Source: Antedon mediterranea
Lineage: Eukaryota > Echinodermata > Crinoidea > Comatulida > Antedonidae
Assembly (NCBI RefSeq): GCF_964355755.1
Contig: NC_092670.1
Coordinates: forward strand, 39,483,795 to 39,543,794
Length of the DNA stretch: 60,000 bases
Direction of reading: 5' to 3'
Shown: in pieces, positions 21,252-33,949 of the stretch
Layout: every line of letters begins with the position of its first letter
How positions within the stretch are numbered: position 1 is the stretch's first letter
The notes under the pieces: generated by a model
The model's input: the letters and a program-made list of their open reading frames with translations, nothing else
Databases searched by the model: none
What the model was told of the DNA's origin: nothing
Program-made: the position numbers and the translations under genes

Positions 21252-24200
21252 CTGTAACTCTCCCCTGCTTGTATCATGGAAAAAAGTTCCCCCACCAAAA
21301 ATATTCATTCTAGCGTCACGGTTAATTTCAAATAGCCAAACACCCTCGTGAGTTTACATTCTTTTATCATAAACGACATCCATCTTCATTGAAACGCAGT
21401 GTGTATATCACTTTAGATTAAGAATTATCAGCAGTAGCAGAGTTAATAATTAATAGAGTAAGACAAATGGCACATAGAGGATGCAATGTTTTATTCACTT
21501 AACCTTTGAAAAACATAACATCACTAGTCTACAGATTGAACAAATTTGTAGTACTATATAGCATATGTTTTATTCATTTCAATACTGTATTTACAATTTA
21601 ATACTGTATAATATTAGTAATTTAGTAAATTGTAGTACATTATGTAAAACAGAAAATACAGTATAATGACTACACATTAGACCCCTACTGTATGTTATAA
21701 GGGACAACTTCAGGAGCCAAAAAGTGTACCCTTACTACTGGGTATCCCCTGAATAAATAGTGGTTGGTTGTAGTGTTAAACATTATACTGTATTATCCCT
21801 TGTTTGTGTCACAGGAGGGGAGGGTGGTTTGGTCTATTGTATTTAGCAGTAGTTCCTCAACAGATTATAAATATTTAGCCTAATATTAATAATAATCTTT
21901 AAAATGTGGATTAAATGGATTATCTAAGATTATTTAAGTACATATACTGTAGGTTCTCGGATTAATTTCTAAGCTAAGTTTGGAATGGATCAATGAGCAA
22001 GTAGGATTAAGATAAAGATAAGTATGGGATTACGTGTACTAATCAAATTATTTAAAACTAGTAATATTAAGTGTAAGAAAGACAAAATGATCAAACTAGA
22101 TAGAAAGGCAGCAAACTATTCATACACACACATTCCAGACAATTTTAAACACATTCAGAAACACCTTCTTTATGGCACAACCATCTGAACATTTTTAATT
22201 AAAATTACTTTTTTGGATCTTTAATTTGTAGGGCCTCGATAAAGCGGTTTTATAGCAATGTCCTTAAAACCAGCTCAATAAATGTCACCACTCAAGCTTT
22301 ATGGAGTGAATTGAGATGTACTGTAGTATTTAGGCCTAGTTCATTAATTTCGCCTGTAAATGAAAATGCTTCCCGTAGTTCCTTGTAATTTAAATCCTGT
22401 ATTACTTTTCTTAATGTTATTTTTTATATCGTGTACATAATTCATTCCAAGTTTCCTTGTAAATAGGCCTATTGTTAAATCATTTTTTTTCTTTAACTTT
22501 TATTTTACTTACTCTGGACGCCACTGTTTCAAAAGTGTGGCTTCCAAATAAATTTAGCAACATGGTAAAATTAAATTCAAATGTTTTATTAAATATATGC
22601 TTTATATTAAGTAAGCTAATTGCATGTTTGGTTGTTAATCAAGTAACACTCACAGAATATACTGTAATAAATTTAAATATATAAAATTGGCATAAACATT
22701 CAGAATTTTGTAAACAATTTTTTTTTCTTTTCTGCCAGTTGTTCTCATTTGTAAGACTCTCATAATTCCTAGTGGATCATTTCATTAAGCCACTGTCTCT
22801 TCTTGATGAGGTTTGACATTTCTGCAGGGTGTCTGCCTGTTGTTGACATCTCCCCAGGGGGTGTGTATTGTTGACGTCTCCCCAGGGTGTATAATTAGAA
22901 TGACCATAGGTCACCAGACCAACTGTCACCTGTTTGACCGTCTAGAGGGAACTTTCAAAGTTTTTTAATTCTTTTTGGGGAAATATCAGCACATTTAAAG
23001 TACTATGTTTTAATAAGTTACAACAAAATTAGTGAAGCAACAAAGTGTGAAAACATTTCATTATCACAGGTAGGCCTACACAGTACATGTAGATTTAAAA
23101 TAGCAACTTTATTACTAAAATTAATATAGAACTCCTCTTTTAAAAGTTGGCTTTTATGTGCGGTAACTAACAAACTATACTTTTTACTATATTTTAGGAA
23201 ATTACAGCATGGAATACAGGTACAGTAGGTCTATCTATTACTCCATGATAATACAGCAAATTAAAGTATTTATTTGGAAAGAACTGTAACTTCAAGATTC
23301 TTCTAACCTTGTCATAGACCACCGTATGCTTTTAAAATCCTATCAGCCTTCTATCACATACTATAACCAAGATCATTAAAACCTATGATATAATTAATTA
23401 CATTTGAATTTAATTTTGAGCCACCATCATGTCTGGCTTGAGAAGAATTTTATAAAGGTAGGAAGCCGCACACCTTTCTGTGTGGTGAGCCTGCCGCCTG
23501 CCTCGGGGTAAATACGGATGATTTGGTTAGATTTTATTTAGCTTTAACAATATTTATGTTATGGTACAGAACCTTGCAATGAAAACCACTAAGAAAACTG
23601 TCTCCAAATCACATTTAAAATAGAAAAATGAACAATCAAAATATTGTACACTAAATAGAGAAAATTGATACAGTATTATATAAACTTTTATGCTGCAGGC
23701 CCTAATGCACCCCTGGTTGTACTAATGCATCCCTGGTTGTAGGCCTACCAATGCAGTAGCATAGGACCAAACAGGGGACTGACAGACAAACCAACCTTTT
23801 ATAGCAGATGTCTGTAAATTTAAAGAAATATCATTCATATTGCTGAAACATGTGAAAAGGATTAGCTATACAAAACTTAAAGGTCAGAATATTCAACACA
23901 ACATATTGTAGAGTGTCAATTTGGTATATCAAATTGATTTTAAGAAAAACATAATTACATAATGACAATATGGCATTAATAATATGCAGAATTTTTTTTT
24001 AAAAACTACCTGAAAAGCGTGAGCAGAGATTTCTTGAACGAAGCAAATAAGATGAAATCAGGGACGTGTTTACCAAACTAATCCGATCAAATGAAATGAT
24101 AAATTTGAACTTAAATCTGATTATTATAAGGCCAGCAGATTCATTTGCTTTTGTTTATTATCAACCAATCAGAATGCAGGTCTCATGGGAGTATGTTAAC

Positions 24201-24709
24201 ACCTCCATGTTTGATCAATAACATTGCAAATTGCGAATAAACAATCTTTAGAAATACAGCTAGCAAACAGGGTTATGTAATCGTTGTTTGTATTAAGGTG
24301 CAATTGGGAAGCTACAGTTATCAAGATATATGTAAGCCTACAGTTTACACAAAATTAAATTTATTTCCCCCCTCCCCTCAGTTTGAATTTTTTTCAATGT
24401 TCAATAAATGAATTTGAAATTTAGCAATGCTTTTGACATGTTTGTAATAATAGTTTTTATTAATTTTAGTCATCATGGTAAAAAAAAAGACTATATTTTA
24501 ACTTTGTTTTCATTTTGTAATAAATCAAAATCATAGTAAAAGAAAAATTGATTTTTGTAAAATTGCATAAAACATGACAATAAAAACTATAAATTACATC
24601 ATAAAATACATATTCAGAAAAAATATTGCATAAATAAAGAAAATGAACAAATCATTTTGACAATTGTGTACTGTATATTACTAAATAATACTTCTAGGCC
24701 TATTATATT
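21252..24709. other. Intergenic, AT-rich, no gene recognised
   Basis: Upstream of the Ly6-like gene. I see no strong exon. On the minus strand at 22752-22905 a degenerate 3-unit repeat (ACACCCTGGGGAGA, CCCCTGGGGAGATGTC, ACACCCTGCAGAAATGTC) leaves about 35 codons open to a stop; this is listed as a finding, not a gene. Confidence 0.3.
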
Positions 24710-25222
24710 TTAACACGTTCACTGCCACGGCGTATTTATACGTCAAAAATTGCGTGTCGCTACTTGCCAAGACGTAATACTACGTCAAAATCGTAGCACT
24801 TTTGTATTGTATGTAGAATCGCTGGCAGTGGTGATTGGAACAGGAATTATCGCATGGCAGTTTATGAATGATGTACGTAAACGATAATCTAAAAATAAAT
24901 GTCATATGTTTGTTTGTGTTTATTCCCTCATGCATTGAATATGGTTGATACGATGGCGCCCTCACACTCAATATAATCATCTCAAACATGTCATAAATTG
25001 CGCTAATAGTAAATAAAAATAATAAAGGATGAAATGATTCAGTGTGGTTTACTGTTTTTATCTCTCGATGATAGGGTGGGTCAGAGGATGGGGGTCAGAT
25101 ATTGACCCCATCATGATAGTCTGTGACCAGATGTTACACTTTCAAACTGTAATTTAATATGTAAACGGGACTTGGCACTGGGACAGAAATTACGGAAAAT
25201 GCCTTGGCAGTCAATGTGTTAA
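24710..25222. mobile_element. piggyBac-like non-autonomous element with TTAA duplications
   Basis: TTAA at 24710-24713 is followed by CACGTTCACTGCC. The right end GGCAGTCAATGTG is followed by TTAA at 25219-25222. The termini are inverted repeats (CACRTTSACTGCCAMGGC type) and TTAA is the piggyBac-class target. The 505-bp interior has no transposase frame. Confidence 0.78.
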
Positions 25223-25864
25223 ATAATTGCAACCAATAATAATTATCACATTTCTAAAGCACCATTTTCATGAATAATCACGTTCAAAGACGCTTTACAT
25301 AGCACATTATTACCACCCCGGTCATTTTTTGGATCAAACATGTATGGAAACATACTCCCATAATGCAGCTAGTAATCAGCGCAAAGTTAGTTGTGTCTTG
25401 ATCTAACCGGTAGGTACACATTTTATACACCAAAACATTTTTTTTATAAACCAGACAAATTTAAACCAGTAAATAAATGAGCAAACATGGTTAATGTTGA
25501 ACACGATTAAGCATAGCCTAAAAACTACCCAAACAAAAAAGTTAAATATTATAATAACTTAGTAACCCAGGGATGCATTACATGGACACTATCAATGGCA
25601 TTGACATTCTAGCTTCTTATTATTATCTTATAACAAAGGATTTTTAAATGCCATTTTGGACCTTGGTATAATTGCAACCAAATCGGAGGCTGATAAGCAA
25701 TGATTATTTGTCATAAACAAATTCAACTATAATATTTCAAACATAACATACACAAACACTGATTTGCATGTGGATTCATTTCGGTCACCCTCACACGCTG
25801 TTGTTGTCAGTACGCTTAGCTTTCTGGGAAATAGGCCTACTAACAATGCTGGTTTAATGCTGGG

Positions 25865-26215
25865 TGCTGTATATACTGGAGAGTGATGGTGTAATGGTAA
25901 TATCAGACTAGCATGTGATAGGCATGGGTTTGAGGTTATCTGTACCATACTAATTACATCCTTAGGCAAGATGCTTTACTCTCATTGCCTCGTCGGATGG
26001 GATGTAAAGCTGTTGGTTCCGTGTATTTAACAGTGCACGTTAAAGAACTTAGTACACTATTCAAAAAGAGTAGGGGATCGTCTCCCGGTGTGCTGATCTG
26101 GTAGGCGCTCTGCACAGCTGGCTGCCGTGGGTCCGTGAAGGGCCTAATTCGAATTTCCTCAGTTTCAAGTTAAGCTTGAGGACAATATGAATACCTTTAT
26201 CTTTAATCATGAGGT
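25865..26215 (+). mobile_element. SINE with tRNA-like head (second family)
   Basis: The head GTGATGGTGTAATGGTAATA and the later GGTTTGAGGTT resemble tRNA A and B boxes. Then CATCCTTAGGCAAGATGCTT and CTCCCGGTGTGCTGATC follow, words typical of invertebrate tRNA-SINE bodies. It ends near GAATACCTTTATCTTT. Confidence 0.6.
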
Positions 26216-27896
26216 ACATGGTTTAAATTCAACTGCAATGTACAAATATAAAATTTTTTTAACATTTTATTATATCTTTTATTATAAGTGGATGTTCACA
26301 CCATTGTTAATGGCTTATGTTGTTCTTGGACCTTCCTAGGACATCCAATTCTCCCGTTGTGTATGCTTGTATTGTTTTTCCTGAATAATTAACAATTATA
26401 AGTTTACTTTCAATATACAAAAATTGTTCTCTTCCACTGGTATGGATATTTTTGTTTACAAACCTAAATTAGTGAGAACTACATCATATAACCAATTAGA
26501 TATATATTTTATGTTCCTAATATCTTTTATTACTTAATTTATTTGTACATCAAAAACCCTGGATAGGGCAGTACCATATTTAACTTGCCTTTGATGTGGG
26601 TATGAACAATTAAATTACAAACATCAAAGAAGCAGCTACCATTGTGGTGTTTGAGACCACACCCATACTGAGGGCTGGGTAGGGTGTGGCTAAACTGTCA
26701 ATATGATGGTACTGTACATGCTGGCTTCATTGTTCTCATACTAAAGTAAGCCTAGTATAGACTTTCTGTCAGTAGTGCAGATAAATAACATTATTAATTA
26801 AAACAAATTGATTTATATGGGTTTTCATTGATGTACTTATTCTTATTCTATTTTCCTCTTTTGTGGGCATTTTTTTACTCACTGTTATTTCTTAGACAAA
26901 TATTTAAAAGGATATTTTGGACATTAAGACTGTTTGAAAATGTAAATAAAACTACCCTATTCTGGAGTATAATATACAACAAGTTAGAAATATATATAAA
27001 ATTACTAAATTGAAAAAACTTTTTGATACCTATTTTTGACATTAATCATATTACTGTATGTTGGATTATCCCCTGCCATTATAATATAATACATAAGTAG
27101 ATCATTCATTATTATAGAGGCTTAGGTAACCCAGAAATTCCAAAAAATTCCGGTTTCAGGTAATAAACAACAGTTACTAAGCTCATGGAGGTTAAGCTTA
27201 ACCATAGAGCTATCTAATTTTATAGCTCCATGGCTTAACCATTCAAACATGATAGACACATATCTCTGATGTCACTTATTATTTTTGGGTAATTTTAACG
27301 TCAAAGTCATTTTCAGCATGAGTGAGTGTTGATCTAAAACCAGTCGAGTTATTATTCTTTACCAAATATATGATCATCAATATTGTCAAAGTAACAAAGC
27401 CGTTTAAATGTTACTCTACCTGTACTTAAAAAATAAATTCAATTGACATATTGTCCAATATTTTTATTACAGTGAATTAATGTATGTTGAAGACAGTAGT
27501 CTTCGCCTGCATTGTGAATCTACATAACTTTATATTTGAGGTTATGGTTGCTAGTGGGAGTTTTTTACTTCTTGTACTGATCTTCTTTCCCTTAGGGCAT
27601 AGTTTGGCTGAACGAGAACAATAAAAAGCAAATAATTATTATATTTAAATGACGATTGTTGGTTAGTGATGTCAATGACACAGTGTACTATGGTATAGTC
27701 AGAATGAATTATGAATAGGTTCCATGCTGCAGCCATCATAAAATAATGTCACAAAATTCTTTTGTTGCTAAAAAATACCGGAAAGGTGTTTACTATATAC
27801 TTGAGTGAAAAGTTCAAGTAAATCTTATTACATTGATACATTAACTCGGTGGTAGAAAGACTTTTAATGGTTTTAAATTTATACAATCAATATTAC
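26216..27896. other. Intergenic, no gene recognised
   Basis: AT-rich sequence. The only structure seen is an imperfect inverted repeat near 27185-27240 (GCTTAACCATAGAGCTAT / ATAGCTCCATGGCTTAACC), related in sequence to the palindrome at 42612-42637. Confidence 0.3.
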
Positions 27897-28058
27897 GGGT
27901 GGATTCAGGGAGGCCCAGACGGCCCGGGCCCTCTCTAAATTTCACTAATTGTAATGCAAAAGATTGGACATCAAATTAAGTTCACCACTTAAATTTCACT
28001 ACTTTTAGGCCCTGGTTCCCCCTCCCTCCACTATTTCAAAATTCTGGATCCGCCACTG
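27897..28058. mobile_element. Short hAT-like MITE
   Basis: Left end GGGTGGATTCAGGGAGGCCC, right end TTCTGGATCCGCCACTG. Flanks AATATTAC / TATATTAC form a 7/8 target duplication. Same family as 16612-16719, inverted. Confidence 0.65.
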
Positions 28059-28811
28059 TATATTACTGCAGCTTGGAAAGGAACTGTCCACCCTATCACA
28101 TAATGCCAAGGCTTAGCACAATGAGCTCCTAACAGCTCATTCTCCTACGTTCATAACAAAATATGGGACTCACCTTTACCACCATAATACCTGTACATAC
28201 AAACTATTTTTGTTGTTGCGATAAGAGTAACTTTAGTTAGTAGATGTTAGTTGTGTCAACCGGTGGAATTGTTAGAAATAAATAAGGAAAGACCTACCTA
28301 CAGTATAGATGTCATCTATGGCTTATCGTACCTACAGTAGCTCACCTATGGTATTTGGTTGACTGTATTGACAATTGCAATCATTTTTATTTATAGGCCT
28401 TGTGTAAATGTGTAGACCTATAATCTAATCGAGCATGAAGTATAATTAATTTCCAGGACCATGAATCAAAGTCACCTATATGCCTACGTGCATTCGCATT
28501 ATTGATGTCAGGCTTGTTTCCATAGGCCACCATGTTATACCACATCAAACGAAATCTTACAAAAACATTTGAAACTCTGAATGATGAATAGTGTTGAAAC
28601 GACATCACACTCCAGAAAAATGTAGAGATAACTCACACTCTAAAGATGATGGACTTATTAGCGATTAAAAAGGGCTATATTTGAGTCTTGCAGGGTAATC
28701 TGTTATTAGCTGCTTCATAGGCCTACCTATGTTACAATATGTTATTTCTTTTCTGCTGCTTTATAGAAATTTTAAAATGTTTGTTGATATAAATGATAAC
28801 ATTCAATGTGT

Positions 28812-28970
28812 AAGGCTCTCACTACACTATCAAACTTTATGTGTTAAAAAAATGTGATGTGACCATATATAAACATAATGATAGCATACCATATTTGGGT
28901 GTATTACTACCATATTTGGGGACATCACACTTTTTTTGTCACAAAAAGTTTGATAGTGTAGACAGAGCTT
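28812..28970. mobile_element. MITE, AAGCTCTGTCTAC family
   Basis: AAGGCTCTCACTACACTATC at the left, TTTGATAGTGTAGACAGAGC at the right, full-length core. Confidence 0.88.
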
Positions 28971-29255
28971 ATGCTAAAAACTAGAACATTTATGAGAGTA
29001 AAGAATGTACGGATGTCACTCAAACTGGACAGTTCTTTGATGTATGTAAGTTTTACTTTGTATACAACCACTTCAGATAATGCTGTTTTGAATGCAACAA
29101 TAAATAATAATGTACAAGACCACACATTGATGAGGAGACACATCATCTCTAAGAAACATCATGGCAGTCTCAAAGGTTCATACTTTCCAAATTATTTATT
29201 AAGTTTGCCGACACTTACTGCCATACAATGCATACAGGGTAGATCCTGTGATCTT

Positions 29256-29540
29256 AAAGCTCTGTCCACACTATCAAACTTTGTGACAAATTTGATGTGC
29301 CCATATAATGTACATGATGATGTCATAAATGTATATACCAATAGATAAAAGTTTTGGTCTTCTCTCCTTCATCATTTTTTGTGTGTAATGTATTATACCA
29401 TATGGACAATTGTCTGAAATAAAAGTTGAATTGAAAAATAACTACCATATTTAAGCATATCACTACTAATACTACTATACTATATTTGGGCACATCACAC
29501 TTTTTTTTGTCAAACTAGTTTGATAGTGTAGACAGAGCTT
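29256..29540. mobile_element. MITE, AAGCTCTGTCTAC family, split by an insertion
   Basis: Left half AAAGCTCTGTCCACACTATC to GATGATGTCAT (about 29256-29322), right half ACTACCATATTTAAGCATAT to GTAGACAGAGCTT. About 115 bp of unrelated AT-rich DNA separates them. Confidence 0.75.
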
Positions 29541-30083
29541 TATGACAAACAATAGTATTAGTGGAAAGAGTACACAGTTTCTAATTGGCTTTAGGAATTT
29601 AGCCCACATTATTGAAACCCTACAATGACTACTACCACTAATGGGCCATTAAAGTCTCATAACCCCAATATTACAGCCCCATATGTCATCATCAATAAAA
29701 ACAAATTGTACTTTAATCTCCTCTGAAGTGGTATCTTGGGGGCTTTTGGGAATTGCTTAGTTAAAAAGCAAATGAAGGCTTAATAGCATGAAGGAGCCAG
29801 GGTGGTTTAGGGTGGAAGAAGTGGTGGTATGTCAACTGGTATGTAGGACTAGGCCAACCTTTAAATTTATTCAGTTGTTGTGAAGGAGAAGAAGGCATAT
29901 CCAAATCAATCAAAAAACCATTAGAAGTAGTTAAGTGGTTTGGGTGACTGTGGTTAAGCTAGGCCACTGGGTACCTTTAATTCCTCTTGGTAGGGAGAGG
30001 TTGTCACAGATGGGATTGTACATTTGTCAGTGATAGTTTTGGGCATTTTTAAATCAATCAAAGGGCTATTAGAACAACTTAGT

Positions 30084-30245
30084 GTATGTTCAGACTCACA
30101 GGATCGTTAGCGTAATTAAATCTACCCCTCTGCTAGTAGAGATAGTAATGCCGGCGGTGAGGTGTAACAGCTGCCTAAAGCTAATCTGCGGCGTAGTTTA
30201 GACACAAATGTTATAAAACTCTACCGTAACGCAGTCTGAACATAA
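30084..30245. mobile_element. Short TIR element with TATGTTCAGACT ends
   Basis: GTATGTTCAGACTCACAGG at the left and CGTAACGCAGTCTGAACATA at the right, inverted repeats of about 13 bp plus a second CGTTA/TAACG pair. 162 bp, non-coding. Confidence 0.6.
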
Positions 30246-30962
30246 CCTTAGTAATTTTTGTAGTATATTCTAAAACTGCATATTTAAGAATAAGATACAG
30301 ATTGGCAAGTGTGAATGTAAGTAAAAGGCAAATAAGTTACAATAAATACATTTTGGGATTTTAGTTATGGATTTATATGGAAAGCAAGTGTTTTATGAAT
30401 TGTGTGTTTCCATTAATAGTAGGCAATGCAATTAGAGAAAATTTAAATAAATTAGCAGATCAGTCACTTGCGATTTGTCTAATTACTTACGCTGCATATA
30501 CAGTACATTATTACATAATATGTCTAGTAGAAAACAGAGGTTTAGGAAACAAAGTCAGAACACTGGACTCCTTTCATATAACATAACAATATTTAAATAG
30601 TCAGACACCAACCCAATTACAAGTAAGATTTATGACACAAACCAATCTCAAATTCTGTACCTGAGAATTCAACCATAAATAAAGAATGGAACTATGTAAA
30701 TCAACTGACATTGTTTTAACCTCAGAAATAAATATTTAACTCACTTGACATTATGGTCTGGTATGTAGGCTAGTTTACAGATTCGTTGAGGGATATCCCA
30801 AGCTTTCCCAAGTGGTACAGTACATGCAAATATTACACATTTTACTCCCAGTGTTTTAGAAGTAATCAACAAACATTTTCTTAAATTATTTTTACAAATA
30901 ATTATTTAAAATAACTAATTTTCAGTATTAAGTACAGGACTCTTATATAATGTTTACTCATT

Positions 30963-32606
30963 AAGCTCTGTCTACCAGTGGTGGCGCCAGGGGGGGTGGG
31001 GGGCGAAAGCTCGGGAAAGATCATTTCTTTTCTGGTAAAAAATAAAACCATATTAAGTGTACTACTATATATTTTAAGTAACTGCGGCATTCCATTTTCG
31101 ACGTACGTACAATATACTGACAGCGAAGTAAACAGTATGATGTGGTACGCATCTTTCATGGCTCACTGCGGTATACGCGTCGACATATCTGGGCTGTATC
31201 ATATTACATCCAGGGACCAAAATGTGTATTTTTCAGATTCCAGGCGAAAATCGAAAATTCATTTGCAACTACGCATCGACGTACGTTCATACAGGGATAA
31301 AGGTACGAGTTATGTTCTCACGGTTCAGTTTACGAATTGTTTCAATTTACCAATAAACCTTGGTGTACCGCGTATATGTTCGCTGTCGATTAAAGGGGTT
31401 TGGGTGGGGGTTCGATTGGGAAAAGGACTCGAAGCGGTTGGCCCGAACCATAAAACAGGGTCTGGTCACGTTTCTTTTCGCGCATAAATCTCGATCTAGG
31501 GTAGGTGGGTGAAGAGGGTGGCTAGCCACCTCCCTTAATTCTAAAGGGAAAAACAAGATGCACCAAACCCGTGACCGTCGCTAGACGCGGATTCAACGCA
31601 CTTGACTCTTTTAATTAAGAAGAGTAGGCTAGAGCTATAGTTGTGTAAATAGCCCTACATAGTGAAAGAACTATTTATGAATTCAAGAGTTTAAAAAGAA
31701 AACGCAATTTAAAATCTTCGGAAAATACCCACAACTGAGTTATTTTCAAAACACATGCACTCCCACTACCAGCATCACGTTGTCTTAGCTCGCTCCTCGT
31801 GTGAATGCTGACGTCATCACTCTCCAAAAATACACCATTTTCCGCCCTGTAGCGTGGACCTGTATATTTACACCCCTGTACAGAGTAGAGTGTAATATCG
31901 TGAACTTTTTTCTCGCGTATGAAGGTTTTTTATATAATGGTATGCAGTATAAACGATAAAAAAAAACGATAAACATGATGTTCTTTTATTATTATTTCAT
32001 AGGCATAACATAAACATGAAATGTCTTGTTCTATGTACACGGCCGAAAAAACGGCATTTTATTGATTTGTGTTATAGACACGGCGATTACGGCAATCATC
32101 ATTGTATACGGTACTAAATTACATTGAGTTATTCACCTGGCTATAGGGTATATATCTGAGGTTAACAGACCACCAAAGCACAGTCGTACACTAAACACAT
32201 GCACTATCGAAGCATTTTCGGATCAAAGTTTATTATTAGTTCGTCGAAAAAGATCCGTATTAGAGTATTTAGGAAAGATTTATTTAAATTTACATTATTA
32301 TGTGACATTGTTATTAAATGTAATGGAAACAGTTGCTCTAGCCTATTAAACAGTGTGTAAGCATCTATTTTTTCAAAATTTTCTGAGGCCCCTCCCAAAC
32401 CCACCCCCGCTTTCGCGCGTACGGCCCCCGTGGGGGAATTCGGCTCCCCCGTGGGGGAATTCGGCCCCCCCGTCGGGGAAATCCTGGCGCAACCACTGCT
32501 GTCTACACTATCAAACTAATTTGACAAAAAAGTGTGATGTGCCCAAATATGGTAGTGATATGACATCACATACTGTTTGATAGTGGATAGACTGCAATTG
32601 AAGCTT
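30963..32606. mobile_element. MITE (AAGCTCTGTCTAC family) disrupted by a hAT insertion
   Basis: The left 13 bp (AAGCTCTGTCTAC) end at 30975. The right part resumes at 32499 with CTGTCTACACTATCAAAC and continues through a reverse core to a decayed right TIR near 32606. The intervening DNA is the hAT element listed separately. Confidence 0.85.
30976..32498. mobile_element. Non-autonomous hAT element, 1.52 kb, with 8-bp target duplication
   Basis: Termini CAGTGGTGGCGCCAGG and, inverted at the other end, CAGTGGTTGCGCCAGGATTT. It is flanked on both sides by CTGTCTAC (30968-30975 and 32499-32506), a perfect 8-bp duplication as made by hAT transposases. Near the right end a GGGGGAATTCGGC word is repeated. 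The open frame at 30978-31487 does not look like a hAT transposase. Confidence 0.88.
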
Positions 32607-33949
32607 AACATTTGTTATCCAAGGCTATTCAGACATAACCACAAAGGTATGACAAAAAAAGGAACTTAAAGAAAACAGGGTCCAACCCTCTCCTGCCTTA
32701 GGGTTTCCTTATCTTAAACTTTCGCTTAATAAACTTAGTTTCTCACTCTACAGGTCTAGTAGTAGTATGTGTAACAGTCAGATAACACAGTCAATTTGGA
32801 AAACAAAAAAGAAAACATCAATCATATAAACCTAAAAATAGTAAAAAATGTAAGTTGGAACCAAAATGATTTGGATATGAATGAAAGTGACAATAACAAC
32901 ACCACCTGTTTGGCAGTTCTCATTTATAATACTGTTATATGATCAACAAGATGAAAGACAAACCTATAATTGTAACTGTAGCACAAGTGCTTGTAACCAA
33001 AACACAAAAGCAGGTCAGCTGGCTAAGCACCCTATGCTGCATATAACAGTATGGCTTGGTTCAAAATCCCATGCCAATTCAAAATCATTGGAAATATGCA
33101 AAGGGCACATTGAATATCTCGGCCTCAGTGGCAGATCCTACGCCGCCATTTTTTTTGTATTAATGACAATATGCTCCATAACAATTTTAAAATTGTAAAA
33201 TGAAGTACAATATTCTATCTTTTTCATTGAAATTTCAGCTGGAATTTTAGGTTGTGGGTGGAGAGAAGAAGACCAACATCCCCACCCTCTTTTGTGTCCT
33301 ACTGTCCCAATCCATTCCACTACTGTAGCCCATGGCCATAATTTCCCTTCTATCTGTCCCTCACTTTAGACAAGAAAAATATCCTTGGTGAAACTGTACT
33401 TTATTAAAGATCATGTTGAACTTGAAAACATTGCAGATGTAGACAAAACATAATTACGCTCACTATATGACAGAGACAAGACTGGACGTTAATCTACAAA
33501 CAGTTACAAACATCAGTTGGAAAAACCTTCACAAAGTTTCTACAAGCCGATAAAAACCAACAAGACACCAATTTGTATACCTACAAAATATGTCGCTAAT
33601 TTACAACATGCTAGGATAACATTACACTTGTTACGACCCCGCACGATTTGATATGCAAACCATTTGTACTAATCAACCTCCTGCTAGTAAAAACACCATT
33701 GGATATCCTGGTACTAGGGGAGGTGTGTGTGGACGGTATGGGATGCCAACTGTGTCAATGTAACTAACAGTTTTTGGTCCAGCATGGTGTATTTCAATCT
33801 AAAAGATTAAATTCCTCCCTTCAAAGTATGTAGCATGCTTGATAATATGTTACTAACGATGTTACAGGGGTTACCCCACTTCGAACCCTCAAGAATAACA
33901 GATTGAACAACAGCAAAAGGTAGTCTAGTCATTTTATGAATACCTCCCC
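32607..33949. other. Intergenic, no gene recognised
   Basis: No convincing exon. A minus-strand AATAAA (plus TTTATT near 33410) and the unique-looking sequence 33360-33800 could be the 3' end of a minus-strand transcript, but no coding exon can be tied to it. Confidence 0.25.

Noticed and set aside
30978-31487. 169-codon plus frame inside the hAT element
   Set aside because: No hAT-transposase motifs (no RW or dimerisation block) and low-complexity start at the TIR; treated as chance.
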